DNA of 7,728 nucleotides from Nitrososphaerota archaeon (GCA_022572285.1 JACZWF010000071.1:1-7728), one strand, 5' to 3'; shown: positions 1 through 5,816, counted from the stretch's first letter. Notes: a model not told the origin generated them from the letters alone. A program made the numbers and translations.

Positions 1-1
1 G

Positions 2-127
2 TATGGAATCATAAGTATACCAACGCTGAAGATATTCAAGAATGGTAATATAGCTGGTAGCATGGCGGGACCAGGGCCTAAAGATACACTGAAGCAGTTC
101 ATAGAAGGAACGCTAGGAGGTAACTAG
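2..127 (+). CDS. Thioredoxin, C-terminal part (5' end outside window)
   Basis: The reading frame opens at the window edge and encodes 41 residues before a TAG stop. It shows the C-terminal half of a thioredoxin fold: ISIPTLKIFKNG contains the conserved cis-proline and the following beta strand with its Lys/Asn-Gly turn. After that come the conserved glycine region and the last helix, KDTLKQFIEGTL. The redox-active CxxC would lie upstream, so the fragment alone cannot show whether the enzyme is active. Thioredoxins are cytoplasmic disulfide reductases. A GGAGGT ribosome binding site overlaps the last codons and serves the ORF that follows, so the two were probably co-transcribed. Another thioredoxin-fold protein such as a glutaredoxin-like one is possible but less likely. 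Confidence 0.85.
   Translation, partial: YGIISIPTLKIFKNGNIAGSMAGPGPKDTLKQFIEGTLGGN
116..121 (+). promoter_or_regulatory. Ribosome binding site GGAGGT
   Basis: GGAGGT, a strong match to the archaeal anti-Shine-Dalgarno complement, lies inside the end of the thioredoxin gene. It is 9 nt before a TTG and 12 nt before a GTG. It implies that a second gene was translated directly after thioredoxin. Confidence 0.6.
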
Positions 128-130
128 GAT

Positions 131-223
131 TTGGTGGAAGCAAGAGAAGACTTGAGCGCGCGCGCGCCTGTTGACATTAACACACAGAATCGACCCCCTA
201 GAAATGCGCTTGGAGAATATTAG
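131..223 (+). CDS. Short ORF after thioredoxin, probably a truncated gene
   Basis: I do not recognise this protein. The frame starts at TTG (or the next codon, GTG), 9-12 nt after a strong GGAGGT site, and runs 30 codons to TAG. It begins MVEAREDL and then reads straight through the (GC)6 tract T1, which encodes Ser-Ala-Arg-Ala. A ribosome binding site this good in front of such a short frame suggests the start of a once longer gene. I infer that its original reading was lost at or just after T1, whether by insertion of the tract or by a rearrangement. A genuine 30-residue peptide cannot be excluded. Confidence 0.35.
   Translation: MVEAREDLSARAPVDINTQNRPPRNALGEY
156..167 (+). repeat. GC tract T1, (GC)6
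   Basis: Twelve bases of perfectly alternating GC, preceded by A. It lies 28 bp after the thioredoxin stop and within the first codons of the short ORF that has a strong ribosome binding site. Confidence 0.9.
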
Positions 224-389
224 GATTTCTACTCTCCCGGTGAAACTAAATAATATACGATTTCTTAAATAGATGTTTCATTAATTCCCAGTTATCGAAA
301 TGACACTGTCAAATCTAAAAGACAGAATCATTGAATGGCTCTCAGCGTGGAGAGTAGCACGAAAGAATAAGTGAGTAGATATCCCAAGA

Positions 390-436
390 GAGAGACTTGT
401 TTCTCTCCCGTCTAAGAAAGTCTCTAAGAAAGAGAC
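390..436. repeat. Two small inverted repeats and a 12-bp tandem repeat
   Basis: GAGAGA (390-395) pairs with TCTCTC (402-407) across a 6-nt loop. GTCTCT (420-425) pairs perfectly with AGAGAC (431-436) across AAGAA. The unit TCTAAGAAAG occurs twice, at 411-420 and 423-432, so the second hairpin partly overlaps a tandem duplication. Function is unknown; low-complexity slippage could produce it. Confidence 0.5.
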
Positions 437-606
437 CCCTAAATCATTGCCTGAGGAAAGCATCCGGAATAAGAACCGACTCGTAGAAGTGAAAATTGGT
501 GAAGTAGAAGCGAATACTGAGAACAGCCGAGCAAGGACAGGGTTGATACGGGTTACAACCCTCACAGCAAAAATAACATTGATTTCATACATCATATACA
601 TGATTA

Positions 607-617
607 GCGCGCGCGCG
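607..617 (+). repeat. GC tract T2, 11 bp
   Basis: Alternating GCGCGCGCGCG preceded by A and located 52 bp before the nuclease start codon, so it lies in that gene's 5' region. Confidence 0.9.
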
Positions 618-669
618 TTGCGGCCAAGATGACCAAGTCGAAGTCGGCAGAGTAATGGTATGAATTTCG

Positions 670-1869
670 ATGGTAGCAAAACCATTCACTAAGAAAGAGT
701 GGAAACGAATAGACCGGGAGCTTGACCGAGATCGAAAGAGATATGGTTTTCCTGAGAGAACCAATGGCTCCCTCCTTTTCGGATCGTTCAACATACGTAA
801 GTTAGGTTCGGTAAAAAACAGAAACCTCAATACATGGAACTTTCTGGCAGAAATTTGCAAACAGTATGATCTTTTAGCTATCCAAGAGGCTCAAGACAAT
901 TTGGAGGGTCTTCGAAAGCTGATGGAGCTTCTTGGAGAAGAATTTCATCTGATAGTCTCCGACATAACCGGCGTGTTCCCTGGAGAAAGAGGCGTTGCAG
1001 AACGGTTGGCATTCGTCTATCGCTGGAAAGTGGTTAATCGAATGGAAGTTGTCTCAGACGTGACTTATGACCGGACCAAAATCCTTGATACACTCGGTCG
1101 CAATATTCTTGAATTTACCCCTATAATGCAAAAGTATCTCAAGTCACTAGAGGCGATTGACACGTGGGAATCCTCCGGTCGTGAAGGTGCTAGACCAAAG
1201 CGGGCAAAGATGAAGCTGCCTGCATTTCTGGCATTTATCCGCCAGCCATTTTGCGTAAGCTTCCGGGTTCCAAGTTTTGGGGAGGGTAGGCCGTATGAAT
1301 TCATGGCAGTAAATGCCCACCTTAACTTCGGAAACTTCATCTCTGATCGGAGGCAAGCTTTCGACGCTCTTATGGAGTGGATTCTTGCAAGGGTTAAGCA
1401 GAGCCACCGGGCCTATTATTCCGACTTCATCCTTTTGGCAGACCTAAACTTAGATTTTGATAACCCAGAAAAGGATATTCCAAGAATCTCTAAACATTTG
1501 AAGACTTTCAATAATAAAACCGGCGAACAGGTCGTTGTCAATTTCCCTTTCCTTGATGCGCATAAGGGTCAACCAAATGTCTTCAGAACAACGCCAAGGC
1601 AAAAAGAGACATACGATCAAATAGGTCTCTTTGCAAGAGACAAGCGGTTTCCTGAATTCAGCGAAAACCAAAGAATGGGCTCAGATCCCGACGGTCCAGA
1701 TTATGGAATGTTTAACTTCGCTGACCTCTTCAGTGTAGCTCTTACTGGTAGAGAGCTGAAGACTTTGAAAAGTTCAGGGAGGGGCTCCCCCAGAGCGAAA
1801 TTTATCGCCAGATTCGAACATAAGGTCAGTGACCATATGCCTATTTGGTTACGTTTGCCAATGCCCTGA
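670..1869 (+). CDS. Endonuclease/exonuclease/phosphatase (EEP, DNase I-like) family protein
   Basis: The protein has 399 residues and an ATG start; the only in-frame stop just upstream (TGA at 661-663) leaves this as the first good start. EEP-superfamily motifs appear in order: FGSFNIRKLG (catalytic Asn41), LLAIQEAQDN (metal-binding Glu73), ERLAFVYRWKVV (about 111-122), VNAHLNFG (His217), LLADLNLD (Asp258 and Asn260), TYDQIGL (Asp316) and SDHMPIWLRL (Asp388-His389). The active site therefore looks intact. The superfamily hydrolyses phosphodiesters in DNA, RNA, phosphoinositides or nucleotides with divalent metal; the substrate cannot be told here. A basic N-terminal segment (about 1-30) and long inserts between the motifs make it larger than a minimal domain. 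No signal peptide or membrane helix is visible, so it is probably cytoplasmic. It stands alone between tracts T2 and T3, and no neighbour points to a repair or defence role. Confidence 0.88.
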   Translation: MVAKPFTKKEWKRIDRELDRDRKRYGFPERTNGSLLFGSFNIRKLGSVKNRNLNTWNFLAEICKQYDLLAIQEAQDNLEGLRKLMELLGEEFHLIVSDITGVFPGERGVAERLAFVYRWKVVNRMEVVSDVTYDRTKILDTLGRNILEFTPIMQKYLKSLEAIDTWESSGREGARPKRAKMKLPAFLAFIRQPFCVSFRVPSFGEGRPYEFMAVNAHLNFGNFISDRRQAFDALMEWILARVKQSHRAYYSDFILLADLNLDFDNPEKDIPRISKHLKTFNNKTGEQVVVNFPFLDAHKGQPNVFRTTPRQKETYDQIGLFARDKRFPEFSENQRMGSDPDGPDYGMFNFADLFSVALTGRELKTLKSSGRGSPRAKFIARFEHKVSDHMPIWLRLPMP

Positions 1870-1889
1870 TTTGGCGGCTTGCATTTATA

Positions 1890-1899
1890 GCGCGCGCGC
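1890..1899 (+). repeat. GC tract T3, (GC)5
   Basis: Palindromic AGCGCGCGCGCT core starting 21 bp after the nuclease stop codon. It is directly preceded by TTTATA, so it also abuts an AT-rich, TATA-like run. Confidence 0.9.
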
Positions 1900-1950
1900 T
1901 TCACCCGATGAGGTAAGACATGGTTCATTGAAGGATATCAAGTTATTTAT

Positions 1951-1970
1951 TGAGAAAATCGGTTTTCTCA
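1951..1970 (-). terminator. 8-bp perfect hairpin after the minus-strand gene relic
   Basis: TGAGAAAA pairs perfectly with TTTTCTCA across a TCGG loop (CCGA on the minus strand). On the minus strand it begins 4 nt after the stop codon of the relic at 1975-2233, with a U-rich 3' arm, which is where a terminator would lie. It also lies 81 bp downstream of the nuclease gene on the plus strand and could act there too. Confidence 0.45.
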
Positions 1971-1974
1971 GGAA

Positions 1975-2233
1975 TCAAGCTTCCGCGTCAGCAACCAAGT
2001 GTTGTATCTCTTCAAAAGTCGAATTATCTCTTCCCTTAGTCGTCGACCCAGGCATAATCGTGAGGGTATTTTTCCAAATCTCATCAGGGAATAAGCTCGA
2101 AAGCTTTCCGTATCCGATCTCGGTATATCAAGTTCCGCGAGCTTAGGAATACGGAGAAGATGATTCTTGTTCCTCCGACCTCCACAGATGTTCCACAGGA
2201 TTTTGTAATGGACTCATGGCCCGATAGCACCTC
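1975..2233 (-). pseudogene. Decayed protein-coding fragment, family unrecognised
   Basis: Protein-like sequence on the minus strand is spread over three frames. The first part, next to tract T4, reads HESITKSCGTSVEVGG and then TRIIFSV. A short middle part reads RIPKLAELD. The last 50 codons (2127 to 1978) include GYGKLSSLFPDEIWKN and end FEEIQHLVADAEA before TGA. The last piece is preceded by an in-frame TGA at 2128-2130, so at least two frameshifts separate the parts. A hairpin follows the stop by 4 nt, as at a real gene end. GGAGGTG (2234-2228) abuts T4 and lies 10 nt before an ATG (2217) whose frame closes after 24 codons. I cannot name the family. The relic status is inferred from composition and frame breaks, not from a recognised homologue. 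Confidence 0.4.
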
Positions 2234-2242
2234 CGCGCGCGC
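2234..2242 (+). repeat. GC tract T4, 9 bp
   Basis: CGCGCGCGC followed by T. On the minus strand it directly abuts a GGAGGTG ribosome-binding-site-like sequence at the upstream edge of the gene relic. Confidence 0.9.
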
Positions 2243-2421
2243 TTTGACCTTAGTTCTTCTCTCTTAAGCTTCTAGTTCTACGATCGAACAGTTTTCCGGA
2301 GTTGAAGTTGGCCATAAGCATAGTATCATTTTTAGCAGTAGAGGCCTTATTACTTATCACATTAAGCATAACTTCCCAACCACCAGTCAAGATGCTCTGT
2401 TTCGTAAGTTAAAATTCGAGC

Positions 2422-3900
2422 TTGGTTACCGTAGTTTCGGGATTGCCAGACATCTTCGACATTATCGTAAAGGAACGTAAGAATTTCCAAGTTGAAAGCC
2501 TGAGCTGGCCTGGCATCTACGAACGTTCGTGGCAACATGAATACGCCAAAGGAGAACTTAGAATGATTCAAGAATTCCAGCGGGCTCTCAACGTCGGATC
2601 GATTGTCGAAATTGACGGATTTGTCACAAGGATCGGAGGGAGAAAGATCTTGCTCAGACCTACACCGGCATCTGTTGATATCAATGTTATTTGCGAGGTA
2701 GGTGGCCATACGTCTATTCCCACAGATTATGACTTCATACGGATCCGTGGCTATAGGAAATTTGTAAAGGGAGCATCTAATTACCGTCTTAGCAATCAAG
2801 TTATCGTAGAGGAATTCGATTCGCCCAAGCTCCCTCGCGGTTATCTGAAACCAGATATCTCACTTCGCGATGCGGCTGACCTTCTTGTATATGATTATGT
2901 CGATTTCAGAGAGCCTCTGAAGACATGCCTATTGCTCTCAATAGTTAGTTCACCGAGGGACAGGTTCAGGCTTGGTGGTCTCACAACGTCGATAATGCCA
3001 ACTAGACCAGAGATGTTCGATTCGCTTCCTTTGCTCTTTGGGGATATCAGAAAAGCACTTCCCATGGACATCACATCCAATAAAAATGTAGACATCAAGG
3101 TCCCAGGGGTAGGGCCAATAAAATTGTCTCCCTTTTCGTGGAGCATCTACGACACTACGACTAGGGAGTCAAGCAATAGAAACCGAATCAGAATGGTCTC
3201 AAGGGCTGGTGCCAGTTTCCTTCCCAACGAATTAACAATCGGTATTTCTGGAGAAACTGTAGCTCCAGAATCCCTGGAGGAACTCTGGATAAGGAAATCT
3301 GATTTCCCCATAATTATTGATGATCCTTTGGAACGGCGGGCCCAGTCCAAAGAAGTATCTCTCGATTTAGCCAAATTCGCTATTATCACTCATATGAATA
3401 CACCAGCTATATCTACGATAATCGGAAATGATCTCTTTAAGATGGTGAAGAATCCACTAGGCAAGATAAAGAGAGAATACGACCCATTGGGTTACGGGGG
3501 ACTCGTTGATATGGATGTTCAGTATGGAAGTCCCCGAAATATCCTTCATATAGCATGGTCTATAGCAAGAATAGACGGGAGCGATGACGTCGGACTTGGG
3601 CACCTTCACGAAGCTACAGACAAATATAAAGAAGCACTCGTTTCCACATTTAATGCATGGGACGATAGAGACATTGTCTTTGCACATCAGAGTGTAAATG
3701 TCAGACTTGGAAAGATCAGTTCATCATCGAGGAAAATATATTCATTCATTATGGACAATCCAAATGCTTCTCGACCTGAGATTAGAGAGAACTTTCCTAA
3801 GCTCTCTGAGTCAATGTTCAATTTCAGTTTCTCACAGCTGGAAAGCCTCATCTATAGAACTTCAGACCTCGATGATAGGTATTCAGTGTCTGAATATTGA
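2422..3900 (+). CDS. Large protein with OB-fold and C-terminal winged helix; MCM-like layout without Walker A
   Basis: The frame gives 492 residues from a TTG start; a second TTG lies 7 codons later, TAA at 2410-2412 blocks extension, and no ATG or GTG is available near the start. I see a beta-rich segment at about 57-133 (GSIVEIDGFVTR onward) typical of an OB fold. The middle is of uncertain fold, with SPRDRFRLGGL at about 177-187. A helix resembling the AAA+ lid of MCM (HIAWSIARIDGSDDV to about 409) comes next. Residues about 432-483 look like a winged helix. The order OB, core, lid, winged helix recalls the MCM replicative helicase, but no GxxxxGK[ST] Walker A or clear DExx Walker B is present, so I infer a non-catalytic, DNA-binding relative or a convergent architecture. 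It would act on DNA in the cytoplasm. It is monocistronic, between T4 and T5. The gene is certainly coding; the MCM link is weak. Confidence 0.8.
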   Translation: MVTVVSGLPDIFDIIVKERKNFQVESLSWPGIYERSWQHEYAKGELRMIQEFQRALNVGSIVEIDGFVTRIGGRKILLRPTPASVDINVICEVGGHTSIPTDYDFIRIRGYRKFVKGASNYRLSNQVIVEEFDSPKLPRGYLKPDISLRDAADLLVYDYVDFREPLKTCLLLSIVSSPRDRFRLGGLTTSIMPTRPEMFDSLPLLFGDIRKALPMDITSNKNVDIKVPGVGPIKLSPFSWSIYDTTTRESSNRNRIRMVSRAGASFLPNELTIGISGETVAPESLEELWIRKSDFPIIIDDPLERRAQSKEVSLDLAKFAIITHMNTPAISTIIGNDLFKMVKNPLGKIKREYDPLGYGGLVDMDVQYGSPRNILHIAWSIARIDGSDDVGLGHLHEATDKYKEALVSTFNAWDDRDIVFAHQSVNVRLGKISSSSRKIYSFIMDNPNASRPEIRENFPKLSESMFNFSFSQLESLIYRTSDLDDRYSVSEY

Positions 3901-4037
3901 ACTTCTTTATCGTTGAGTTTGAAGGATCTGAATCTTTTGAGAACGCAAAATCGCAGAGATTTCCGATACACTGAACTATCATGCCCGATAAAGGGACCTA
4001 ACTAGATTTTTGACGAGCCTTTCCTTTCTGTATCAAT

Positions 4038-4045
4038 GCGCGCGC
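4038..4045 (+). repeat. GC tract T5, (GC)4
   Basis: GCGCGCGC followed by T, immediately before the first recognisable codons of the SnoaL-like relic. Confidence 0.9.
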
Positions 4046-4202
4046 TAGGCGAATTTGCCGGTTTTCCAGCGTCAGGGAAGAAGTTCAACGTTATGGGATC
4101 GATATCGTTCGTTTTAATGATGAAGGTAAGGCAGTTGAACAATGGAGTGGAGATGACGCCCAGTCGTAGATGATGCAGCAACTAGGGGCAAACGTGCGCG
4201 CT
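4046..4202 (+). pseudogene. SnoaL-like (polyketide/ester cyclase) C-terminal relic
   Basis: In one frame the sequence reads GEFAGFPASGKKFNVM, the strand and turn typical of SnoaL-like proteins (usually GEF.GIPPTGK). The frame then shifts near 4095 and continues GIDIVRFNDEGKAVEQW and SGDDA, matching the family's arginine/DGK/E-W strand, and after an in-frame TAG at 4167-4169 it goes on MMQQLGA, the family's C-terminal motif. So one single-base deletion and one nonsense codon break a recognisable C-terminal half of about 50 residues. The N-terminal half is absent: homology begins directly after tract T5 and ends at tract T6. SnoaL-like proteins are small cone-shaped alpha+beta barrels with varied lyase or isomerase roles. 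Family assignment is fairly secure; non-function is inferred from the breaks. Confidence 0.7.
4196..4201 (+). repeat. GC tract T6, (GC)3
   Basis: GCGCGC followed by T, the shortest of the set. It coincides with the end of the recognisable SnoaL-like homology. Confidence 0.6.
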
Positions 4203-4285
4203 ATGAGTATCTTCAGTAGCCGATGGCTAAAGGATAGGTCAAGAACGAGGTAAGAACTTACACTCGGTTAGCCACACTACCAGAA

Positions 4286-4294
4286 TCTATTTAA
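4286..4294 (+). promoter_or_regulatory. TATA box of the rhodanese gene
   Basis: The AT-rich run TCTATTTAA lies about 34 bp before the TTG start. It would place the transcript start near 4315, giving a very short leader that includes GAGGG (about 4314-4318) as a possible ribosome binding site. Confidence 0.5.
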
Positions 4295-4310
4295 GATCTC
4301 TGTGGAGATC
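4295..4310. promoter_or_regulatory. Inverted repeat between TATA box and start: candidate operator
   Basis: GATCTC (4295-4300) and GAGATC (4305-4310) form a perfect 6-bp inverted repeat around TGTG. It lies directly after the TATA box and before the expected transcript start, where a dimeric archaeal repressor would block transcription initiation. The regulator is unknown. Confidence 0.4.
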
Positions 4311-4323
4311 CTAGAGGGCAAAC

Positions 4324-4704
4324 TTGAACCTAATCTCAAGAGAAGAACTGAAGGAGAAGATTGACCGAGAAGATGACTTTAAGCTAGTAATGGCATTGGA
4401 CGATTGGCATTACAAGAACAAGCATATTCCAGGCTCAATATCTGCCTCGGCTCTCTTGGGGCAGGAGTTATGGTCTAACCTTAAGGATGCAGCAAAGATC
4501 GCCGAGGCCATAAGAGGAATAGCATCGAAGTTAAACGCTGAAGATGACATTGTGGTTTACTGCTCACATATAACATGTGTAGGATCTGTCTATGCTTATG
4601 AGGCCCTGGAGAGGGCGGGATTCAAGAATATTCGTCGGTATGCAGGAGGAATTGCAGATTGGGAGGATGCTGGCTATCCATTAGAGGGGGAGGAAGTGGC
4701 GTAA
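4324..4704 (+). CDS. Single-domain rhodanese-like protein
   Basis: The protein has 126 residues from a TTG start, chosen because TATA box, spacing and homology all fit it. It is one complete rhodanese domain. The N-terminal helix ISREELKEKI is followed by LVMALDDWHYKNKHIPGSIS (the usual H-I-PGS strand, 34-39), the active-site strand DIVVYC with Cys80, and the C-terminal YAGGIADWEDAGYPLEG (106-122). Rhodaneses carry persulfide sulfur on the catalytic Cys and move it to cyanide, thiols or biosynthetic acceptors. The active loop reads CSHITCV: it has a second Cys at 85 and no basic residue, unlike the common CxxGxR loop, so the acceptor may be unusual or the two Cys may form a disulfide. It is cytoplasmic and monocistronic, flanked by T6 and T7. 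Confidence 0.9.
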   Translation: MNLISREELKEKIDREDDFKLVMALDDWHYKNKHIPGSISASALLGQELWSNLKDAAKIAEAIRGIASKLNAEDDIVVYCSHITCVGSVYAYEALERAGFKNIRRYAGGIADWEDAGYPLEGEEVA

Positions 4705-4760
4705 GGTGATTCATCGTTGCCTAAGGCCTAGAGACTAAAGCAGGAAGGTTCTGCAATATG

Positions 4761-4770
4761 GCGCGCGCGC
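4761..4770 (+). repeat. GC tract T7, (GC)5
   Basis: GCGCGCGCGC followed by TTCCCC and then a T run, 57 bp after the rhodanese stop. Confidence 0.9.
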
Positions 4771-4788
4771 TTCCCCTTTCTTTTTTTT
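4761..4788 (+). terminator. Likely transcription terminator of the rhodanese gene
   Basis: The self-complementary GC tract T7 is followed by a pyrimidine run ending in eight consecutive T (4781-4788). Archaeal RNA polymerase terminates at T runs in the non-template strand; the GC tract could add a small hairpin upstream of it. It lies 56 bp after the stop, in the right orientation. Confidence 0.5.
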
Positions 4789-4789
4789 C

Positions 4790-4828
4790 ATATGCTATCT
4801 TAACTAGCTAATATGCTATCCTAACTAG
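4790..4828 (+). repeat. Two-copy direct repeat, 21-bp period
   Basis: ATATGCTATCTTAACTAG (4790-4807) recurs as ATATGCTATCCTAACTAG (4811-4828), 17 of 18 bases identical. Only two copies are present, directly after the T run. It could be a short tandem duplication or a pair of protein-binding sites. Confidence 0.6.
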
Positions 4829-4969
4829 TGCGAGCGAATGCTAAATGCAACCTATCCAGTCTGATAATGAAGTTAGTGCAGTGTAAATTATGGTTCAGGC
4901 CCAGCCTGCCCTTATGATCCTCTTCTTTTTCTTCCAATTCTTCCATCGTATAACCTTGCACATTATAAT

Positions 4970-4980
4970 CGCGCGCGCGC
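4970..4980 (+). repeat. GC tract T8, 11 bp
   Basis: CGCGCGCGCGC followed by T, only 6 bp from the stop codon of the minus-strand gene that ends at 4987. An ATTATAAT run (4962-4969) abuts its other side. Confidence 0.9.
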
Positions 4981-4986
4981 TGAATC

Positions 4987-5391
4987 CTATACTGTAGAAA
5001 AACCCAAAGTATCTAGGAACTCGTCAATCCTTGCAGGGTTTGCCCTGTATGTTGCTGGTTCGGGTCTGAAAACGAAGGCCTCATTAACGAGTTCTGCAGT
5101 TCTTCTGCTGACACCCGGCTTCTGAATATACGTATACTTGGATAACTCCTCGGCTGTGACACTCTCGGGGATGCTCTTCTGCAACTTGTTCGCTATAAAC
5201 CTAGCAGAAATTACCAGTCCAATCTTTTCCTTAGCCGTCAACTTTCCTGATGTAATTATGACGCGTCCCTGTCCTGTGATTCTACAGTGTCTCAAAAGCC
5301 TCTCTACATCATTCTTGAGCCTCTCCCTTTCGTAGGTCTCATCGACGATGAACTTCTTCTTGAGATCCTCCCACTCTATCAGATTTGACAA
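4987..5391 (-). CDS. Small archaeal protein with predicted winged-helix fold
   Basis: The protein has 134 residues and starts at TTG; an in-frame TAA 18 nt upstream of that TTG blocks extension. The N-terminus (about 17-35) is charged and helical (YERERLKNDVERLLRHCR). Next comes a short beta pair (GRVIITSGKL). Residues about 53-108 look like a helix-turn-helix or winged-helix region: KEKIGLVISARFIANKL, VTAEELSKYTYIQ, and SRRTAELVNEAFV as the likely recognition helix. The tail RIDEFLDTLGF is a terminal helix. The pattern of a conserved helix, an EEL helix and a recognition helix followed by a hydrophobic C-terminal helix is common among small archaeal wHTH proteins, but I cannot name the family or its target. 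It lies just downstream of a truncated CetZ-like gene on the same strand and may once have been its operon partner. No terminator is evident, but T8 follows the stop by 6 bp. Confidence 0.8.
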   Translation of the reverse strand: MSNLIEWEDLKKKFIVDETYERERLKNDVERLLRHCRITGQGRVIITSGKLTAKEKIGLVISARFIANKLQKSIPESVTAEELSKYTYIQKPGVSRRTAELVNEAFVFRPEPATYRANPARIDEFLDTLGFSTV

Positions 5392-5409
5392 TCCAGCCCA
5401 CTTTCCAGA

Positions 5410-5619
5410 TTATGAGTGCAGTCGCAACATTGCCTTCCCTTCATGTCCATCGGCTGGGATAGCTCGCGCACTCTTCAATCCCATAAGATCTGATTTGGCT
5501 GGATTCATAGCTATCGTGAAAGGTAATACGTTCTTTTGATGTGCCGATTCGTTCTTGGCTGCAAATCTGTCAAGGATGCTTCCTCCGCCCTGGCCAACTT
5601 GTATCAGGCCCAACCGCAC
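5410..5619 (-). pseudogene. Truncated CetZ-like (tubulin/FtsZ superfamily) N-terminus
   Basis: From a GTG at 5619 the frame reads MRLGLIQVGQGGGSILDRFA, the first strand and glycine-rich nucleotide loop of archaeal CetZ/tubulin-like proteins (CetZ usually has GFGQAGG). It continues with FTIAMNPAKSDLMGLKSA, corresponding to the CetZ strand and loop NTAKADLMGL. The frame stops with TAA after only 69 codons, whereas CetZ and FtsZ proteins have roughly 350-400 residues, so the rest of the GTPase domain (including the GGGTGS-type loop) and the C-terminal domain are missing. CetZ proteins form filaments that control cell shape in archaea. The same frame stays open upstream to an ATG at 5787, but that extension has no CetZ homology. 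The next gene starts 18 bp after the stop, with no sign of the missing part in other frames. Confidence 0.65.
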
Positions 5620-5808
5620 CTGCAATTCACTCACCCTACTGTCTAGGCACACGATAATTGAGCCATCTTGTGTAACCTTGGTAACAGACAGACCGTCGGT
5701 ATCCTGGCAGTATGCACTCGATATGCGTGCTCTATCTGCACATCGACTAATTGTGTGCTTAGGCTGAAAATCACTGATTCTGGGCATATGCTTCTAGCGT
5801 TCATGTCA

Positions 5809-5816
5809 GCGCGCGC
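5809..5816 (+). repeat. GC tract T9, (GC)4
   Basis: Palindromic AGCGCGCGCT core in the spacer upstream of the CetZ-like relic, followed by TTCA as at T3. Confidence 0.9.

Larger units (their letters stand above)
224..669. other. Gene-poor spacer with short inverted repeats
   Basis: About 450 bp without a gene I can support. It holds purine-rich and pyrimidine-rich short repeats near 390-436 and tract T2 at 607-617. Several frames read like protein for 15-50 residues, for example a plus-strand frame at 447-632. None has a recognisable domain, a ribosome binding site or an unambiguous frame. The stretch may contain eroded gene pieces. A weak TATA-like run (CATATAC, about 593-599) is the only promoter candidate for the nuclease gene that follows. 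Confidence 0.5.

Noticed and set aside
447..632. Plus-strand 61-codon frame crossing T2 (MPEESIRNKNRLVEVKIGEV onward)
   Set aside because: Protein-like in part, but no ribosome binding site, no recognised domain, and competing frames on both strands; kept only as possible relic material.
281..685. Minus-strand 134-codon frame over the same spacer
   Set aside because: Composition is rich in Leu, Ser, Phe and Arg as expected for the complement of purine-rich sequence; no motif.
2250..2369. Minus-strand 39-codon frame (MLNVISNKAS..., ending SLREKN) upstream of the relic at 1975-2233
   Set aside because: Could be another piece of the same relic, across T4, but no homology or ribosome binding site supports it.
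4821..4946. Minus-strand 41-codon frame beginning MEELEEKEEDHKG with an ATTATAAT run upstream
   Set aside because: The TATA-like run is too close to the ATG for a leaderless start, the second half lacks protein character and it covers the 21-bp direct repeat.
5410..5787. A 125-residue protein starting at ATG 5787 in place of the CetZ relic
   Set aside because: Only residues after the GTG at 5619 match CetZ/tubulin; the upstream extension has no recognisable feature.
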